Part shown: in pieces, positions 42,547-50,790 of the stretch
How positions within the stretch are numbered: position 1 is the first letter of the stretch
Layout of the letters: the number at the start of each line of letters is the position of its first letter
Assembly (NCBI GenBank): GCA_964657325.1
Contig: CAZZVE010000001.1
Coordinates: forward strand, 1-64,000
Length of the DNA: 64,000 nt
Source: JBBQVS01 sp964657325
Lineage (GTDB): Bacteria > Chloroflexota > Ktedonobacteria > Ktedonobacterales > Ktedonobacteraceae
Direction: 5' to 3'
Notes under the pieces: model-generated
Database searches by the model: none
Told to the model about the DNA's origin: nothing
The model's input: the letters and a program-made list of their open reading frames with translations, nothing else
Translations under genes and position numbers: made by a program

Positions 42547-44067
42547 ATGAGCCAAGACGATGTATATGCTAGCCTTTCTATCATGAGTATTTCAACGGTT
42601 GTCACGAGTCTTTTTGAGAAAGTTGGACACTCGTTGGCGGTAGACGCTAGGACGCCAGCAACGCTTTTTGTGCGTTACCTGCGACGTAAGCCTGGACGCG
42701 GACTTGCCATCATTTATGATATAAATAGAGTGAGGCTGAACCCCAAAAAGCGCGTGCATGATCTAAACTCCTCGCTTAGCCTGACGCTTGACGAACAGGT
42801 ACTTGAAGGCTCTCGTATTCGCTTTACCCAAACGCAAGCACAGAATGCTGACGTAGTACTTCAGCCATCAGGAGTACTACGTGCCGAGGCTCTGGGCTTA
42901 TCAGTACAAGCCTTCCCTGCTGATGATAGTCTGCCCGCGCTTGCGTCAAGTTGCGATGTTACAGCGCAAAGTACGCTTTTGCAAGACTTACAAGCCGCTG
43001 CATGGCGACAGTTAGGAAACCAGGAGTGGAAACTTGTCTCTGCGGCTGTAATTCCTGTACGCTATAAACCCGCGAGTCGTTGCGTGTTGCGCTACATACT
43101 CACACTAGAGCGTCCTACTAGCGTATCTCCTGAACGCAAAAGTATAACGATTTTTGGAAAGGTCTACGCAGACCGACAGCAGGCACACGCCGTACAATTG
43201 CTGCAACAACAACTCTATCAAGAGCAACTTATGAAACAGAGTAGCAACATAGTAGGCTATAACGTAGATGTACCACTGCTACCGCAACCACTTGGTATCA
43301 ATGAAACACTTGGCTTGACGTTGAATGAGGCGGTTCAACCAACCGATGCACAGCAACCTTTACGCCTCGGTGGGCATGTTTTACGCCCTCACATTGTATA
43401 TGGACGCGGTGGTGTAGTTGAGAACGTGGTTGTTCCAACAGAAGAACTGCGGCTTACCGCGATTGCACTAGCTCGCTTGCATACAAGCACAGTATCTCTT
43501 GATGAGAAGTTAACACGCACGGGGACAAAAGAGGCGAAGCGTACTCGTGATCGCGCACAACTTATTGCCGCTGCAAATCCAGAGCAAGCAGAAGATGTAC
43601 AAAAGCTTGCACAGCAACTCACCCAACGATTAGAAACATCACAACCTGATGTCTATCGACCCGCACATGGTGGTTTTAAAGCCAGTCAACTCCTCTTCCA
43701 TAGTGGCTCCGTTTTTGTGGTAGATTTTGATGGCTTTTGTCTGGCTGACTCAGCACTCGACGTTGGCTACTTTCTTGCTTACCTACGTCCAAGTGGGCTG
43801 TGGTATGCCCATGCAGGTATGCGCGAATGGTTCGAGGCGGCGGCACACATCTTTAGCAATACCTATAAGCAAGCGATGGTTGAACTGGGCGAGACATCAA
43901 CACATGTCGATAGTATTCTGCAACGCGCAAGGCTCTATGAAGCTGTTCTGATCTTCAAAATCGCTACACGTCGCGTGAACCGTCTCAATAGTCCACGACC
44001 ACAAGAGTTAACCGCGATGCTACACGAAATTGCCACTTGCCTGCTTCATGAGTCAGAAAGAACTTAA
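42547..44067 (+). CDS. Phosphotransferase-fold protein with modified catalytic loop
   Basis: 506 residues. The C-terminal part (about 320-500) has the APH/choline-kinase-type C-lobe: PAHGGFKASQLLFHSGSVFVVDFDGFCLADSALDVGYFLAYLRP. The usual HGDxxxxN loop reads HGGFKASQ, so the catalytic Asp is Gly and the Asn is Gln, while the DFD metal site is kept. The N-terminal half (about 40-250; RYKPASRCVLRYIL, FGKVYADRQQAHAV) would be the N-lobe plus an extension. It may use a different base, or be a binding pseudokinase. AAGGA precedes the ATG. Paired with the preceding ATP-grasp gene. Confidence 0.75.
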   Translation: MSQDDVYASLSIMSISTVVTSLFEKVGHSLAVDARTPATLFVRYLRRKPGRGLAIIYDINRVRLNPKKRVHDLNSSLSLTLDEQVLEGSRIRFTQTQAQNADVVLQPSGVLRAEALGLSVQAFPADDSLPALASSCDVTAQSTLLQDLQAAAWRQLGNQEWKLVSAAVIPVRYKPASRCVLRYILTLERPTSVSPERKSITIFGKVYADRQQAHAVQLLQQQLYQEQLMKQSSNIVGYNVDVPLLPQPLGINETLGLTLNEAVQPTDAQQPLRLGGHVLRPHIVYGRGGVVENVVVPTEELRLTAIALARLHTSTVSLDEKLTRTGTKEAKRTRDRAQLIAAANPEQAEDVQKLAQQLTQRLETSQPDVYRPAHGGFKASQLLFHSGSVFVVDFDGFCLADSALDVGYFLAYLRPSGLWYAHAGMREWFEAAAHIFSNTYKQAMVELGETSTHVDSILQRARLYEAVLIFKIATRRVNRLNSPRPQELTAMLHEIATCLLHESERT

Positions 44068-44133
44068 TGAAACTTCTTGCCCATATCATTCGTGTTCTAT
44101 GAAGATACCTATGTGTAATCTATATAAAAAATG

Positions 44134-44145
44134 TACTACGTAGTA
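44134..44145. promoter_or_regulatory. Palindrome upstream of the YtxH gene
   Basis: TACTACGTAGTA, a perfect 12-bp dyad, with a further half-site TTACGTAG at 44153-44160. Both are upstream of the ATG at 44194. Confidence 0.35.
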
Positions 44146-44193
44146 TCTCTTATTACGTAGGATTTATAAACAAAAAAGAGGAGATGTTTAAGG

Positions 44194-44712
44194 ATGAACA
44201 ATTTTTTTAAAGGTATACTTGTTGGTGCCGGAATTGGTTTGCTCGTTGCACCTATGCGCGGAGAAGAATTCCGTAAAATGCTCGCGCAGCGTTTTTCAGA
44301 GTTGAGTAGCTCACTACCACAAAATGAGCAGTTAAGTCAGTATACACAACAGGTTTCAAATACAGTATCACAGAGTGCTAGTAACTTGAAGGACTATGCA
44401 CAGCAAGCAGCTTCTACCGTTAAGAGTTCGGCAAGCAATTTGGGCGATATTGCTCAGAATGCAGCCTCAACTGTTAAGGGTTCTGCAAGCAACTTAAGCG
44501 ACATCGCACAGAACGCCGCTTCAACCGTGAAACAGACCAGCCAAGACGTTGCTGACACAACCAAGCAGACAGCAGCTTCAGCGAAGGCGAACAGTGCCTC
44601 AACGACAACAGGCACAACAAGTCCTGCGACAACAGCAAATACAGTGACAAGTGCTCCATTTCCAAGCGCATATCCTGAGTATGTAGACCCAGAGACAAAA
44701 CCTAACCTCTAA
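44194..44712 (+). CDS. YtxH-like protein with amphipathic 18-residue repeats
   Basis: 172 residues. The N-terminus MNNFFKGILVGAGIGLLVAPMRGEEFRKML is the YtxH signature, a glycine-rich hydrophobic anchor then LLxAPxxGxE. Residues about 60-120 hold three near-identical 18-residue units (SASNL-DIAQNAASTVK), an amphipathic LEA/apolipoprotein-like helix. A Thr/Ser/Ala-rich tail ends PEYVDPETKPNL. This class is linked with general stress responses. GAGGAG is ten bases upstream of the ATG, and an intrinsic terminator follows. Confidence 0.8.
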   Translation: MNNFFKGILVGAGIGLLVAPMRGEEFRKMLAQRFSELSSSLPQNEQLSQYTQQVSNTVSQSASNLKDYAQQAASTVKSSASNLGDIAQNAASTVKGSASNLSDIAQNAASTVKQTSQDVADTTKQTAASAKANSASTTTGTTSPATTANTVTSAPFPSAYPEYVDPETKPNL

Positions 44713-44727
44713 GTTGGTGCATCATAT

Positions 44728-44766
44728 AAAAGGAGAGAAGCAGCAATTAACTGCTTCTCTCCTTTT
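44728..44766 (+). terminator. Intrinsic terminator of the YtxH gene
   Basis: Perfect 16-bp stem AAAAGGAGAGAAGCAG / CTGCTTCTCTCCTTTT, 7-nt loop, then further T residues. Confidence 0.9.
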
Positions 44767-44779
44767 TGCTTTAGTACTA

Positions 44780-46165
44780 CTAAATCAATTCAAGATAACG
44801 GCGACGGTCCCAATTGGTAACTGCCTTCTCGTATTCCTTCACTTCCCAGTGTCGTGTGGCGGCAAAGTGCTCAACGAAATCTGCTCCAAGGTACTCTTTC
44901 GCTACATCGCTGCTTTCGAACAACTGTGTTGCATCAGTCAGGTTTCGTGCCAGTGCTTGAATGCGCCCTTCGGCAAGAGCTTTTGTCACAGTTGCGGGAT
45001 CATACGCGTTTCCATCAAGGCGTGCAGGAAGTTCCAATTTGCGTTCTATACCGTAAAGCCCGCTTGCCAGCATCGCAGAGAAAACCAGATAGAAATTTGC
45101 ATCAGCCCCTGGTACGCGATTTTCGAGACGTATTGCTCGCTTGCTATTGTTGATAATACGCACAGAACAGGTACGATTGTCCATGCCCCATGTTGTGTTT
45201 AGAGGTGCCCATGTTCCCTCTATATAACGCTTGTAGGAGTTAATGACGGGTGCATACAGCACCATGAACTCAGGAAGCTTGCTCAACACACCAGCAAGGA
45301 ACTGGCGCATGGTGGTAGACATATGCCCTTCTGCGTTCTCATCCCAAAAGACATTTCTTTCCAGGTTGCGATCCCAGAGGCTCATATGAGAGTGTCCACT
45401 ACTTCCATCCTCCTGATCGCTCCATTTCGCCATAAATGATGCTGTATAATCTAGCTGATGACAGATTTCTTTTACCCCGGTCTTGAAAAGCATAGTTCTA
45501 TCAGCAGCCGTAAGTGCATCGGAATAATGAATATTCATCTCGTACATGCCTGGACCATGTTCACGGTTGTAGCCCTCAATTTCAACACCAGAGTCGCGCA
45601 TCATGCGGGCAATGCGTCCAAGCAATTGATCATCGGCACTCGCCTGACTGATAGCGTAACAGTTCATTCCCGGATTCAGTGGCGTCAAGTTTGGTCCAAA
45701 GTCCTTTTCGCGTAGCGAGACCATATTTTCCCGAAAGAAACGGAATTCTAATTCGGACGCAGACATTGGCTCAAAACCAAGCGAACGTGCTCGTTCCACT
45801 AAAGTATTGAGGATGTAGCGAGGAGAAATAGTCACGCGGTCGCCATGCTCTGACCACAAATCACAAATGCAAGAGTAGACGTTTTCCTCCCACGGCACCG
45901 GAGCAAATGTTGCAAGGTCTGGCTTCATCACAATATCGGCAAACCCACGCTCCCAGTTACTAAACTTGAGATTGGGAAGCACGTTCTCAGCTATATCCCA
46001 ACCAAAGAGTACATCGCATTGCGCAAAACCATCCGATAATGAGTCAAGGAAAAACTTCGCGGCTACACGTTTGCCACGATACACTCCCTCTATATCAGCA
46101 GCACCAACCTTGACATACTCAATCTTCCCTTGCTCTACAAGTTGTTTAATCTCAGTGACATCCAT
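44780..46165 (-). CDS. Glutamine-synthetase-family ligase 1 (gamma-glutamyl-amine ligase type)
   Basis: 461 residues, GS-I-like fold. The N-terminal beta-grasp has KVGAADIEGVYRGKRV. The catalytic metal motifs include SASELEFRFF (ExE), GPGMYEMNIHY, SGHSHMSLW (His loop), NSYKRYIEGTWAPLNTTWGMDNRTCSVRI and ENRVPGADANFYL (RxPxxDxNxY). The substitution of the glutamine-synthetase flap and NRS motifs is typical of PuuA/GlnA3-type enzymes that ligate glutamate to polyamines or other amines. ATG 46165 has AAAGG upstream. It lies downstream of an SDR and an APC permease on the same strand, and a second family member is at 50791. Confidence 0.9.
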   Translation of the reverse strand: MDVTEIKQLVEQGKIEYVKVGAADIEGVYRGKRVAAKFFLDSLSDGFAQCDVLFGWDIAENVLPNLKFSNWERGFADIVMKPDLATFAPVPWEENVYSCICDLWSEHGDRVTISPRYILNTLVERARSLGFEPMSASELEFRFFRENMVSLREKDFGPNLTPLNPGMNCYAISQASADDQLLGRIARMMRDSGVEIEGYNREHGPGMYEMNIHYSDALTAADRTMLFKTGVKEICHQLDYTASFMAKWSDQEDGSSGHSHMSLWDRNLERNVFWDENAEGHMSTTMRQFLAGVLSKLPEFMVLYAPVINSYKRYIEGTWAPLNTTWGMDNRTCSVRIINNSKRAIRLENRVPGADANFYLVFSAMLASGLYGIERKLELPARLDGNAYDPATVTKALAEGRIQALARNLTDATQLFESSDVAKEYLGADFVEHFAATRHWEVKEYEKAVTNWDRRRYLELI

Positions 46166-46201
46166 AGTTGTATACCTTTCTAAAGAAATACAATCCACTA
46201 A

Positions 46202-46277
46202 GTAGGGACCGATTTATCGCGTCCTTGTCCTTGTCGGCAATCGAGATGCCAAGAGGACGCGATAAATCGGTCCCTAC
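46202..46277. mobile_element. 76-bp palindromic MITE-like element, family A copy 3 (intact)
   Basis: Perfect 23-bp terminal inverted repeats (46202-46224 / 46255-46277) starting GTAGGGACCGATTTATCGCG, with a 30-bp centre. Related to the copies at 8717-8782 and 8793-8862. It sits between the SDR stop and the GS-family start. Confidence 0.82.
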
Positions 46278-46292
46278 AAAAATTCGAGCACG

Positions 46293-47057
46293 TTAAAAAT
46301 AGTTTGATGAAATTCCTCCATCTACCATAAGCCAAGCTCCGGTTGTCCATGCAGACTCATCGGAAGCGAGGTATAACGCCATATAAATAATGTCTCTTGC
46401 CTCGCCAAAGCGTCCTAGCGGAATACGCTGAAGACGTGTATTTCTCGCATCTTCATCAGTCCAAAGCATTCGCAGCAGGGGCGTTTCGATAGGGCCAGGG
46501 CAGATTGCGTTGCAGCGAATGTTGTGACGCCCATATTGTACCGCAAGAGACTTTGTTAACGCGAGTAAGCCGCCTTTAGAGGTGGTATAGGCATCTTGCG
46601 GCACAGTACAGCCCATGAATGCTACAAATGATGCGATATTGACAATAGACCCTTGTCCTTGCTTCATCATGTGTGGCACAACGTATTTAGAACAAAGAAA
46701 GGCACTTTTCAAATTCACATCCAACACTCTATCCCAAACCGCCTCGCTTATGTCGGTCACACTTCCATCATCCGCAGGCATAATGCCTGCATTGTTATAG
46801 AGAATGTCTACACGACCAAACGTGTTGATAGTAGTTTCGACCATCGCCTTGACTTCATCTTCATTAGCAACGTTCGCTTTGACAAATAAAGCTTTTCCCC
46901 CGGCATTACGGATGTTTTTGACGGTCTCTTCGCCTGCTACTACATTCACATCGGTCACGACAACACTAGCACCCTCTTGCGCAAACAACTCCGCTGCCGC
47001 CTGTCCCATACCTCCAGCCGCACCCGTAATAATCGCAACTTTGTTCGCTATTCGCAT
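46293..47057 (-). CDS. SDR-family NAD(P)-dependent oxidoreductase
   Basis: 254 residues, classical SDR length. VAIITGAAGGMGQAAAELFA is the Rossmann dinucleotide loop, DILYNNAGIMP the NNAG motif, IVNIASFVAFMG carries the catalytic Ser, and QDAYTTSKGGLLALTKSL the YxxxK pair. AICPGPIETPLL is the PG motif. Asp at the end of strand 2 (VVVTDVNV) favours NAD+. It probably oxidises an alcohol. ATG 47057 is used (GAGG eight bases upstream) rather than 47066. Likely part of the amine/amino-acid catabolic cluster (by position). Confidence 0.92.
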   Translation of the reverse strand: MRIANKVAIITGAAGGMGQAAAELFAQEGASVVVTDVNVVAGEETVKNIRNAGGKALFVKANVANEDEVKAMVETTINTFGRVDILYNNAGIMPADDGSVTDISEAVWDRVLDVNLKSAFLCSKYVVPHMMKQGQGSIVNIASFVAFMGCTVPQDAYTTSKGGLLALTKSLAVQYGRHNIRCNAICPGPIETPLLRMLWTDEDARNTRLQRIPLGRFGEARDIIYMALYLASDESAWTTGAWLMVDGGISSNYF

Positions 47058-47092
47058 ATACAGCACCTCTTGCTCTACGTCTTATATATGAT

Positions 47093-47150
47093 ATGAATGA
47101 CGTATTGCATCCTCTCATATATATGAGAGGATGCAATACGTCATTCATAC
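47093..47150. terminator. 58-bp perfect palindrome between permease and SDR genes
   Basis: 29-bp arms with no spacer base (TATGAATGACGTATTGC...). Lies between tandem minus-strand genes, 13 bp after the permease stop. Confidence 0.75.
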
Positions 47151-47163
47151 AACTAACAAAACT

Positions 47164-48810
47164 TTATTCGCCGCCCCCGGCTGCACCTTCTACATCAACG
47201 CGCGCTGTCTCGCCAAAGCTCCGCTCAATAGCACCCAGTTCGCTCTCTGAACCTTGTACATGAGGGCCTTTGAACCAATGCCGAACGCTGACCATCCACC
47301 AGACGACTAGGATCACGAGCGTTCCTAGCACCACGACTGGCGTATAGTTAAATGTGACCGCAGTAATGGGTGTGATGGTAGGAAGCATAAACAGTATCGA
47401 GATAAAAATGACCCACAGCACCGAAATGATGCCAATTGGCCTACTCCACGCTCCTAAATGCCAGGGGCCATGTTGGAAGTTTTTTGCCATCAACCTCAAC
47501 AGAATGGGCAAGACATAGGAGATGTACAAACCGATGACCGCAATAGATGTAATAGCAACGTAGGCCGCAAAATTGAATACGGTTGGAATGGCGAGCACGA
47601 ATGCCGCGACAGCCGCGAGAATGATAGCGTTGCGTGGTGTACGTCCACTATCCAAGCGATGCCACAAATTCGAGAAAGGCACCGCGCCATCACGTGAGAA
47701 TGCGTAGATCATGCGAGAATTTGTGGTGATTGAAGACATACCACAAAAGAACTGTGCACCAACAGCAACGGCGAAAAACAGTGTTCCTAGCACAAATCCA
47801 AGACGGCTTTCGAGAATGTAGAGTACTGGATTAATGTAGCCAGCAGCTTTCACTAGATCGGGGGCAGCAGCGAGCAAGCCCATAAGCACTATATAACCCG
47901 CGAATGCCGAAACAACCACTGACATCACCACGCCCCACGGTGCCCTCGTAGCTGCACCGACTGTCTCCTCGGTCATATGCGCTGATGCATCATAGCCTGT
48001 GTATGTGTATTGTGCCAGGAGCAGCCCTAGTAAGAACGCATACCAGATGGGAAAGCCAGTTGCATTGAACTTAGGATTAGCACTAAAGAGCGTTCCTGCA
48101 CTATTAAGTGGTTGAGCGGCTACATGAGTTGCAAAATTTGTACCACCAAATTGCTGAGAGGCCAATGCAGCAACAACGACGCCTCCACCAATTAAGAGGA
48201 CACCAACGATATGCCACCACACGCTCACATCATTTAAACGAGCAACAATGCGTACTCCAAAGATATTGAGGAAGGCATGTAATGCAAGCACAATGGCATA
48301 AATTGCTAGCGTTGTCCATTGTGTCGCAGGATCAATAGCCAGAACAGAACCAAGCGTTGCAGGAAAATGCGGGAACCACGCATTGAGCAATACATCAACC
48401 GAGACCGCTAAACCGTAGTCGATGCCAGCAGTTACTGCCACCTGACCAATAAGATTGAACCAGCCAGTGAACCAGCCCCACGCAGGTCCACCTAACTGAG
48501 AAGCCCAGTAATATAAGCCGCCAGCAGTCGGATAGGCAGAAGCTAGCTCTGCCATTCCTAAAGCAACAATGACAACAAACACTGTTACGAGTGGCCAGCC
48601 AATTGAGCCGGCAGCAAAACCAGAGGTTGTGATGCCTGTGTAAAAAAGTGTTAAGCAACCGCTTAATACGGAGATGATGGTGAAGGAAATAGCGAAGTTC
48701 GAGAAACCGCCCATCGTGCGAAATAATTCCTGGGCATAGCCCATACCATGTAAACGCTTGATATCTTGCGCGATAAGGTCCTCATTGCCAGGACGACGAG
48801 ATAATGCCAT
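47164..48810 (-). CDS. APC-superfamily amino acid/GABA-type permease
   Basis: 548 residues with 12 predicted helices. The N-terminus ELFRTMGGFSNFAISFTIISVLSG is the typical helix 1 of GABA/choline-type APC permeases, with AELASAYPTAGGLYYWASQLGG in helix 2-3 and GYDASAHMTEETVGAATRAPWGV in the helix 6-7 region. It imports an amino acid, GABA or an amine by proton symport. AGGAGG precedes the ATG by six bases. It is the first gene of a run with the SDR and GS-family ligase. Confidence 0.92.
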   Translation of the reverse strand: MALSRRPGNEDLIAQDIKRLHGMGYAQELFRTMGGFSNFAISFTIISVLSGCLTLFYTGITTSGFAAGSIGWPLVTVFVVIVALGMAELASAYPTAGGLYYWASQLGGPAWGWFTGWFNLIGQVAVTAGIDYGLAVSVDVLLNAWFPHFPATLGSVLAIDPATQWTTLAIYAIVLALHAFLNIFGVRIVARLNDVSVWWHIVGVLLIGGGVVVAALASQQFGGTNFATHVAAQPLNSAGTLFSANPKFNATGFPIWYAFLLGLLLAQYTYTGYDASAHMTEETVGAATRAPWGVVMSVVVSAFAGYIVLMGLLAAAPDLVKAAGYINPVLYILESRLGFVLGTLFFAVAVGAQFFCGMSSITTNSRMIYAFSRDGAVPFSNLWHRLDSGRTPRNAIILAAVAAFVLAIPTVFNFAAYVAITSIAVIGLYISYVLPILLRLMAKNFQHGPWHLGAWSRPIGIISVLWVIFISILFMLPTITPITAVTFNYTPVVVLGTLVILVVWWMVSVRHWFKGPHVQGSESELGAIERSFGETARVDVEGAAGGGE

Positions 48811-49239
48811 GCGATACCTCCTAAAAGACGTTACACTATGTGGAAAGGAAAATAAATGTTAGGACACTATTCCCAAAGAAAGCCACAAGGTTTTGTTAGC
48901 ATCGAATATCTTCGATGTAGCACCTTCTTTCCGCATTTGTTTCATATTATGACGAAGTAATTTTTGCTACACATCAAGATTGTGTAACGTTCCTATTGTC
49001 TATTAAGTCGAGGTTTTCGTCAAGTACCATTTCGACAAGAGTAGTTATTACTCGCATATAGGAAATTTGTACTATCCACGACCTGTTATTCTTTATTCTT
49101 AAACACTCTGAAGTATCCTTATAAGGGTTACATAAAGTGGCCTATTACTTTAATTTTATAAAATATTTGTCTTATACATGTCATATATTGACATACATAC
49201 ATAAATGTCTCTTAAAACAATTCGCAAAGGGAGAACAGC
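48811..49239. other. Divergent intergenic region (429 bp)
   Basis: AT-rich, no open frame worth reporting. It holds the 5' leaders of the divergent permeases. The only structured site seen is the ATGTCA-TATAT-TGACAT dyad at 49178-49194. Confidence 0.5.
49178..49194. promoter_or_regulatory. Inverted repeat upstream of APC permease 2
   Basis: ATGTCA-TATAT-TGACAT, a perfect 6-bp dyad with 5-bp spacer, 45 bp before the ATG at 49240. A plausible regulator site. Confidence 0.5.
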
Positions 49240-50748
49240 ATGACGACTCTGTACAACCAGTCAGAGGACAAGGTGACACAAAATAATGATTTAGTTTCGG
49301 AAACATACACAGTCAAGACTATGCCACATGTTGCGGGTACATTTGGCATGACAGCAACATTCGTACTTATCATCTTTTTCAGCACAAACGTTGCTTCAGC
49401 AATTCAGGCAGGTGCCGGGACATTTACCTTCTGGATTATTGGCGGCATCACCTTTTTCATTCCTTGTGCGATTGTTACGGCTCAGTTAGGCCACATGTTT
49501 CCTCACGAAGGCTCTCTCTACAACTGGACACATAGAGCCTTTGGAGGCTATTGGAGTTTTTTCGTCGCCTTTTGTGCATGGTTTCCCTGTATCTTATTGA
49601 TGGTTACTGCATCAAGTGTGGTCGTTGGTTATATACAAGGATTGAATCCATCGTGGCTTGTTCAACCCTGGCAACAAGGACTTGTCCTTGTACTTCTGCT
49701 TGCCTTTTCAGGCGTTCTCGCTGTTCAGCCTTTGCGTACCATTCTTACCATAGTCAATGTAACACTCGTCATCGCATTTCTAGCTGTCTTCCTGGTAGGG
49801 TCTGCGGGAGTTGTATCGCTGCTACAAGGCCATCACTCGGCAACCAGTTTTACCACACCGACCGATTGGGGCCTGACCTTGAACGCTAAAGGGTACTATG
49901 CACTTGCGCTGTTTGGATTTATTACACAGGCATATCTTGGTGCTGAAGTGCCTCTTAACATGGGTGGAGAGATCACACGGCATAAGGTTGTAACACGTCA
50001 TTTATTATGGGGAACGCTACTTGTCTTTGTTGGCTACTTTGTAACAACTTTCGGCATTTTGGTTGTGCAAGGAACAGCACAAAGTGGCAACGCATTCGTT
50101 CTCGTTATGACGGTAGACACTGTGTTCGGCAAGCTGATGGGAGCTATCGTCGCGCTTCTTGTCATGTTCAACTTTGTCGTGACTCCTGCTGTCTACAATT
50201 ACGCCTATGCACGTCTTCTCTTAGTAGGAGGTATTGACCAGTACCTGCCTGTAAAAGTCGCGCGTCTTAACAAGCATCGTGTACCAGCTAATGCGATTGT
50301 CCTTCAAACGGTGACAGCAATGGTCTTTACAGCGATTATCTATTTCGTTGTGCCACTGTTTGGCAGTTCCGCCAACGCTGCCACGCTTAATTCCGATGTC
50401 TACAATGTGGTAATATCGGCTTCGACACTCGTCTGGGCTATCTCTACTGCATTCCTCTTCATTAACCTTGCGAAATTTTATTTTAATGACCGCAGAGCAT
50501 TCCATGCTAAACGTATCTTTCCTATGCCTGTTTTATGGTTAGCTATTGTTCTTGGCATAGTTACTTGTCTTGTTAGTATTGTTGGCACGTTAATTTACAG
50601 CTTGATTCCAAATCAAATCGACAACTCTCACTGGTGGTACATTGTTGGCGGCATAACAGTCATCTGCCTCGTTGTAGCAGGAATCGGTAGTGCGCTAGCA
50701 AATAGTGAAGCCCTTTGGGAAAATATCAGCGAGCAAGGAAAACTGTAA
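49240..50748 (+). CDS. APC-superfamily amino acid permease 2
   Basis: 502 residues, about 12 helices. HVAGTFGMTATFVLIIFFSTNVASAIQAGAG and LGHMFPHEGSLYNWTHRAFGGYWSF are the APC helix 1 and 2-3 consensus regions. YLGAEVPLNMGGEITRHKVVTRH is the typical helix 6-loop. A close but divergent relative is encoded at 52638-54152, and the fragment at 52299-52559 matches its last roughly 80 residues. AAAGGGAG is six bases before the ATG. Its stop lies within a 21-bp-arm hairpin. Confidence 0.92.
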   Translation: MTTLYNQSEDKVTQNNDLVSETYTVKTMPHVAGTFGMTATFVLIIFFSTNVASAIQAGAGTFTFWIIGGITFFIPCAIVTAQLGHMFPHEGSLYNWTHRAFGGYWSFFVAFCAWFPCILLMVTASSVVVGYIQGLNPSWLVQPWQQGLVLVLLLAFSGVLAVQPLRTILTIVNVTLVIAFLAVFLVGSAGVVSLLQGHHSATSFTTPTDWGLTLNAKGYYALALFGFITQAYLGAEVPLNMGGEITRHKVVTRHLLWGTLLVFVGYFVTTFGILVVQGTAQSGNAFVLVMTVDTVFGKLMGAIVALLVMFNFVVTPAVYNYAYARLLLVGGIDQYLPVKVARLNKHRVPANAIVLQTVTAMVFTAIIYFVVPLFGSSANAATLNSDVYNVVISASTLVWAISTAFLFINLAKFYFNDRRAFHAKRIFPMPVLWLAIVLGIVTCLVSIVGTLIYSLIPNQIDNSHWWYIVGGITVICLVVAGIGSALANSEALWENISEQGKL

Positions 50749-50776
50749 AGTCTTATTACAGCTTCCCTTGCTCGCT
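50728..50776. terminator. Hairpin overlapping the end of APC permease 2
   Basis: 21-bp arms (50728-50748 / 50756-50776, two mismatches). The left arm encodes the last residues (SEQGKL) and stop codon. Bidirectional with the convergent GS-family gene. Confidence 0.75.
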
Positions 50777-50790
50777 TATATATACGGATA

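Noticed and set aside
44714..45202. 162-residue plus-strand frame antisense to GS-family ligase 1
   Set aside because: Starts inside the YtxH terminator and lies wholly opposite a well-supported coding sequence.
49551..49889. 112-residue plus-strand frame inside APC permease 2
   Set aside because: Out-of-frame shadow of a clear permease gene, rich in Cys, Arg and Ser, with no family features.
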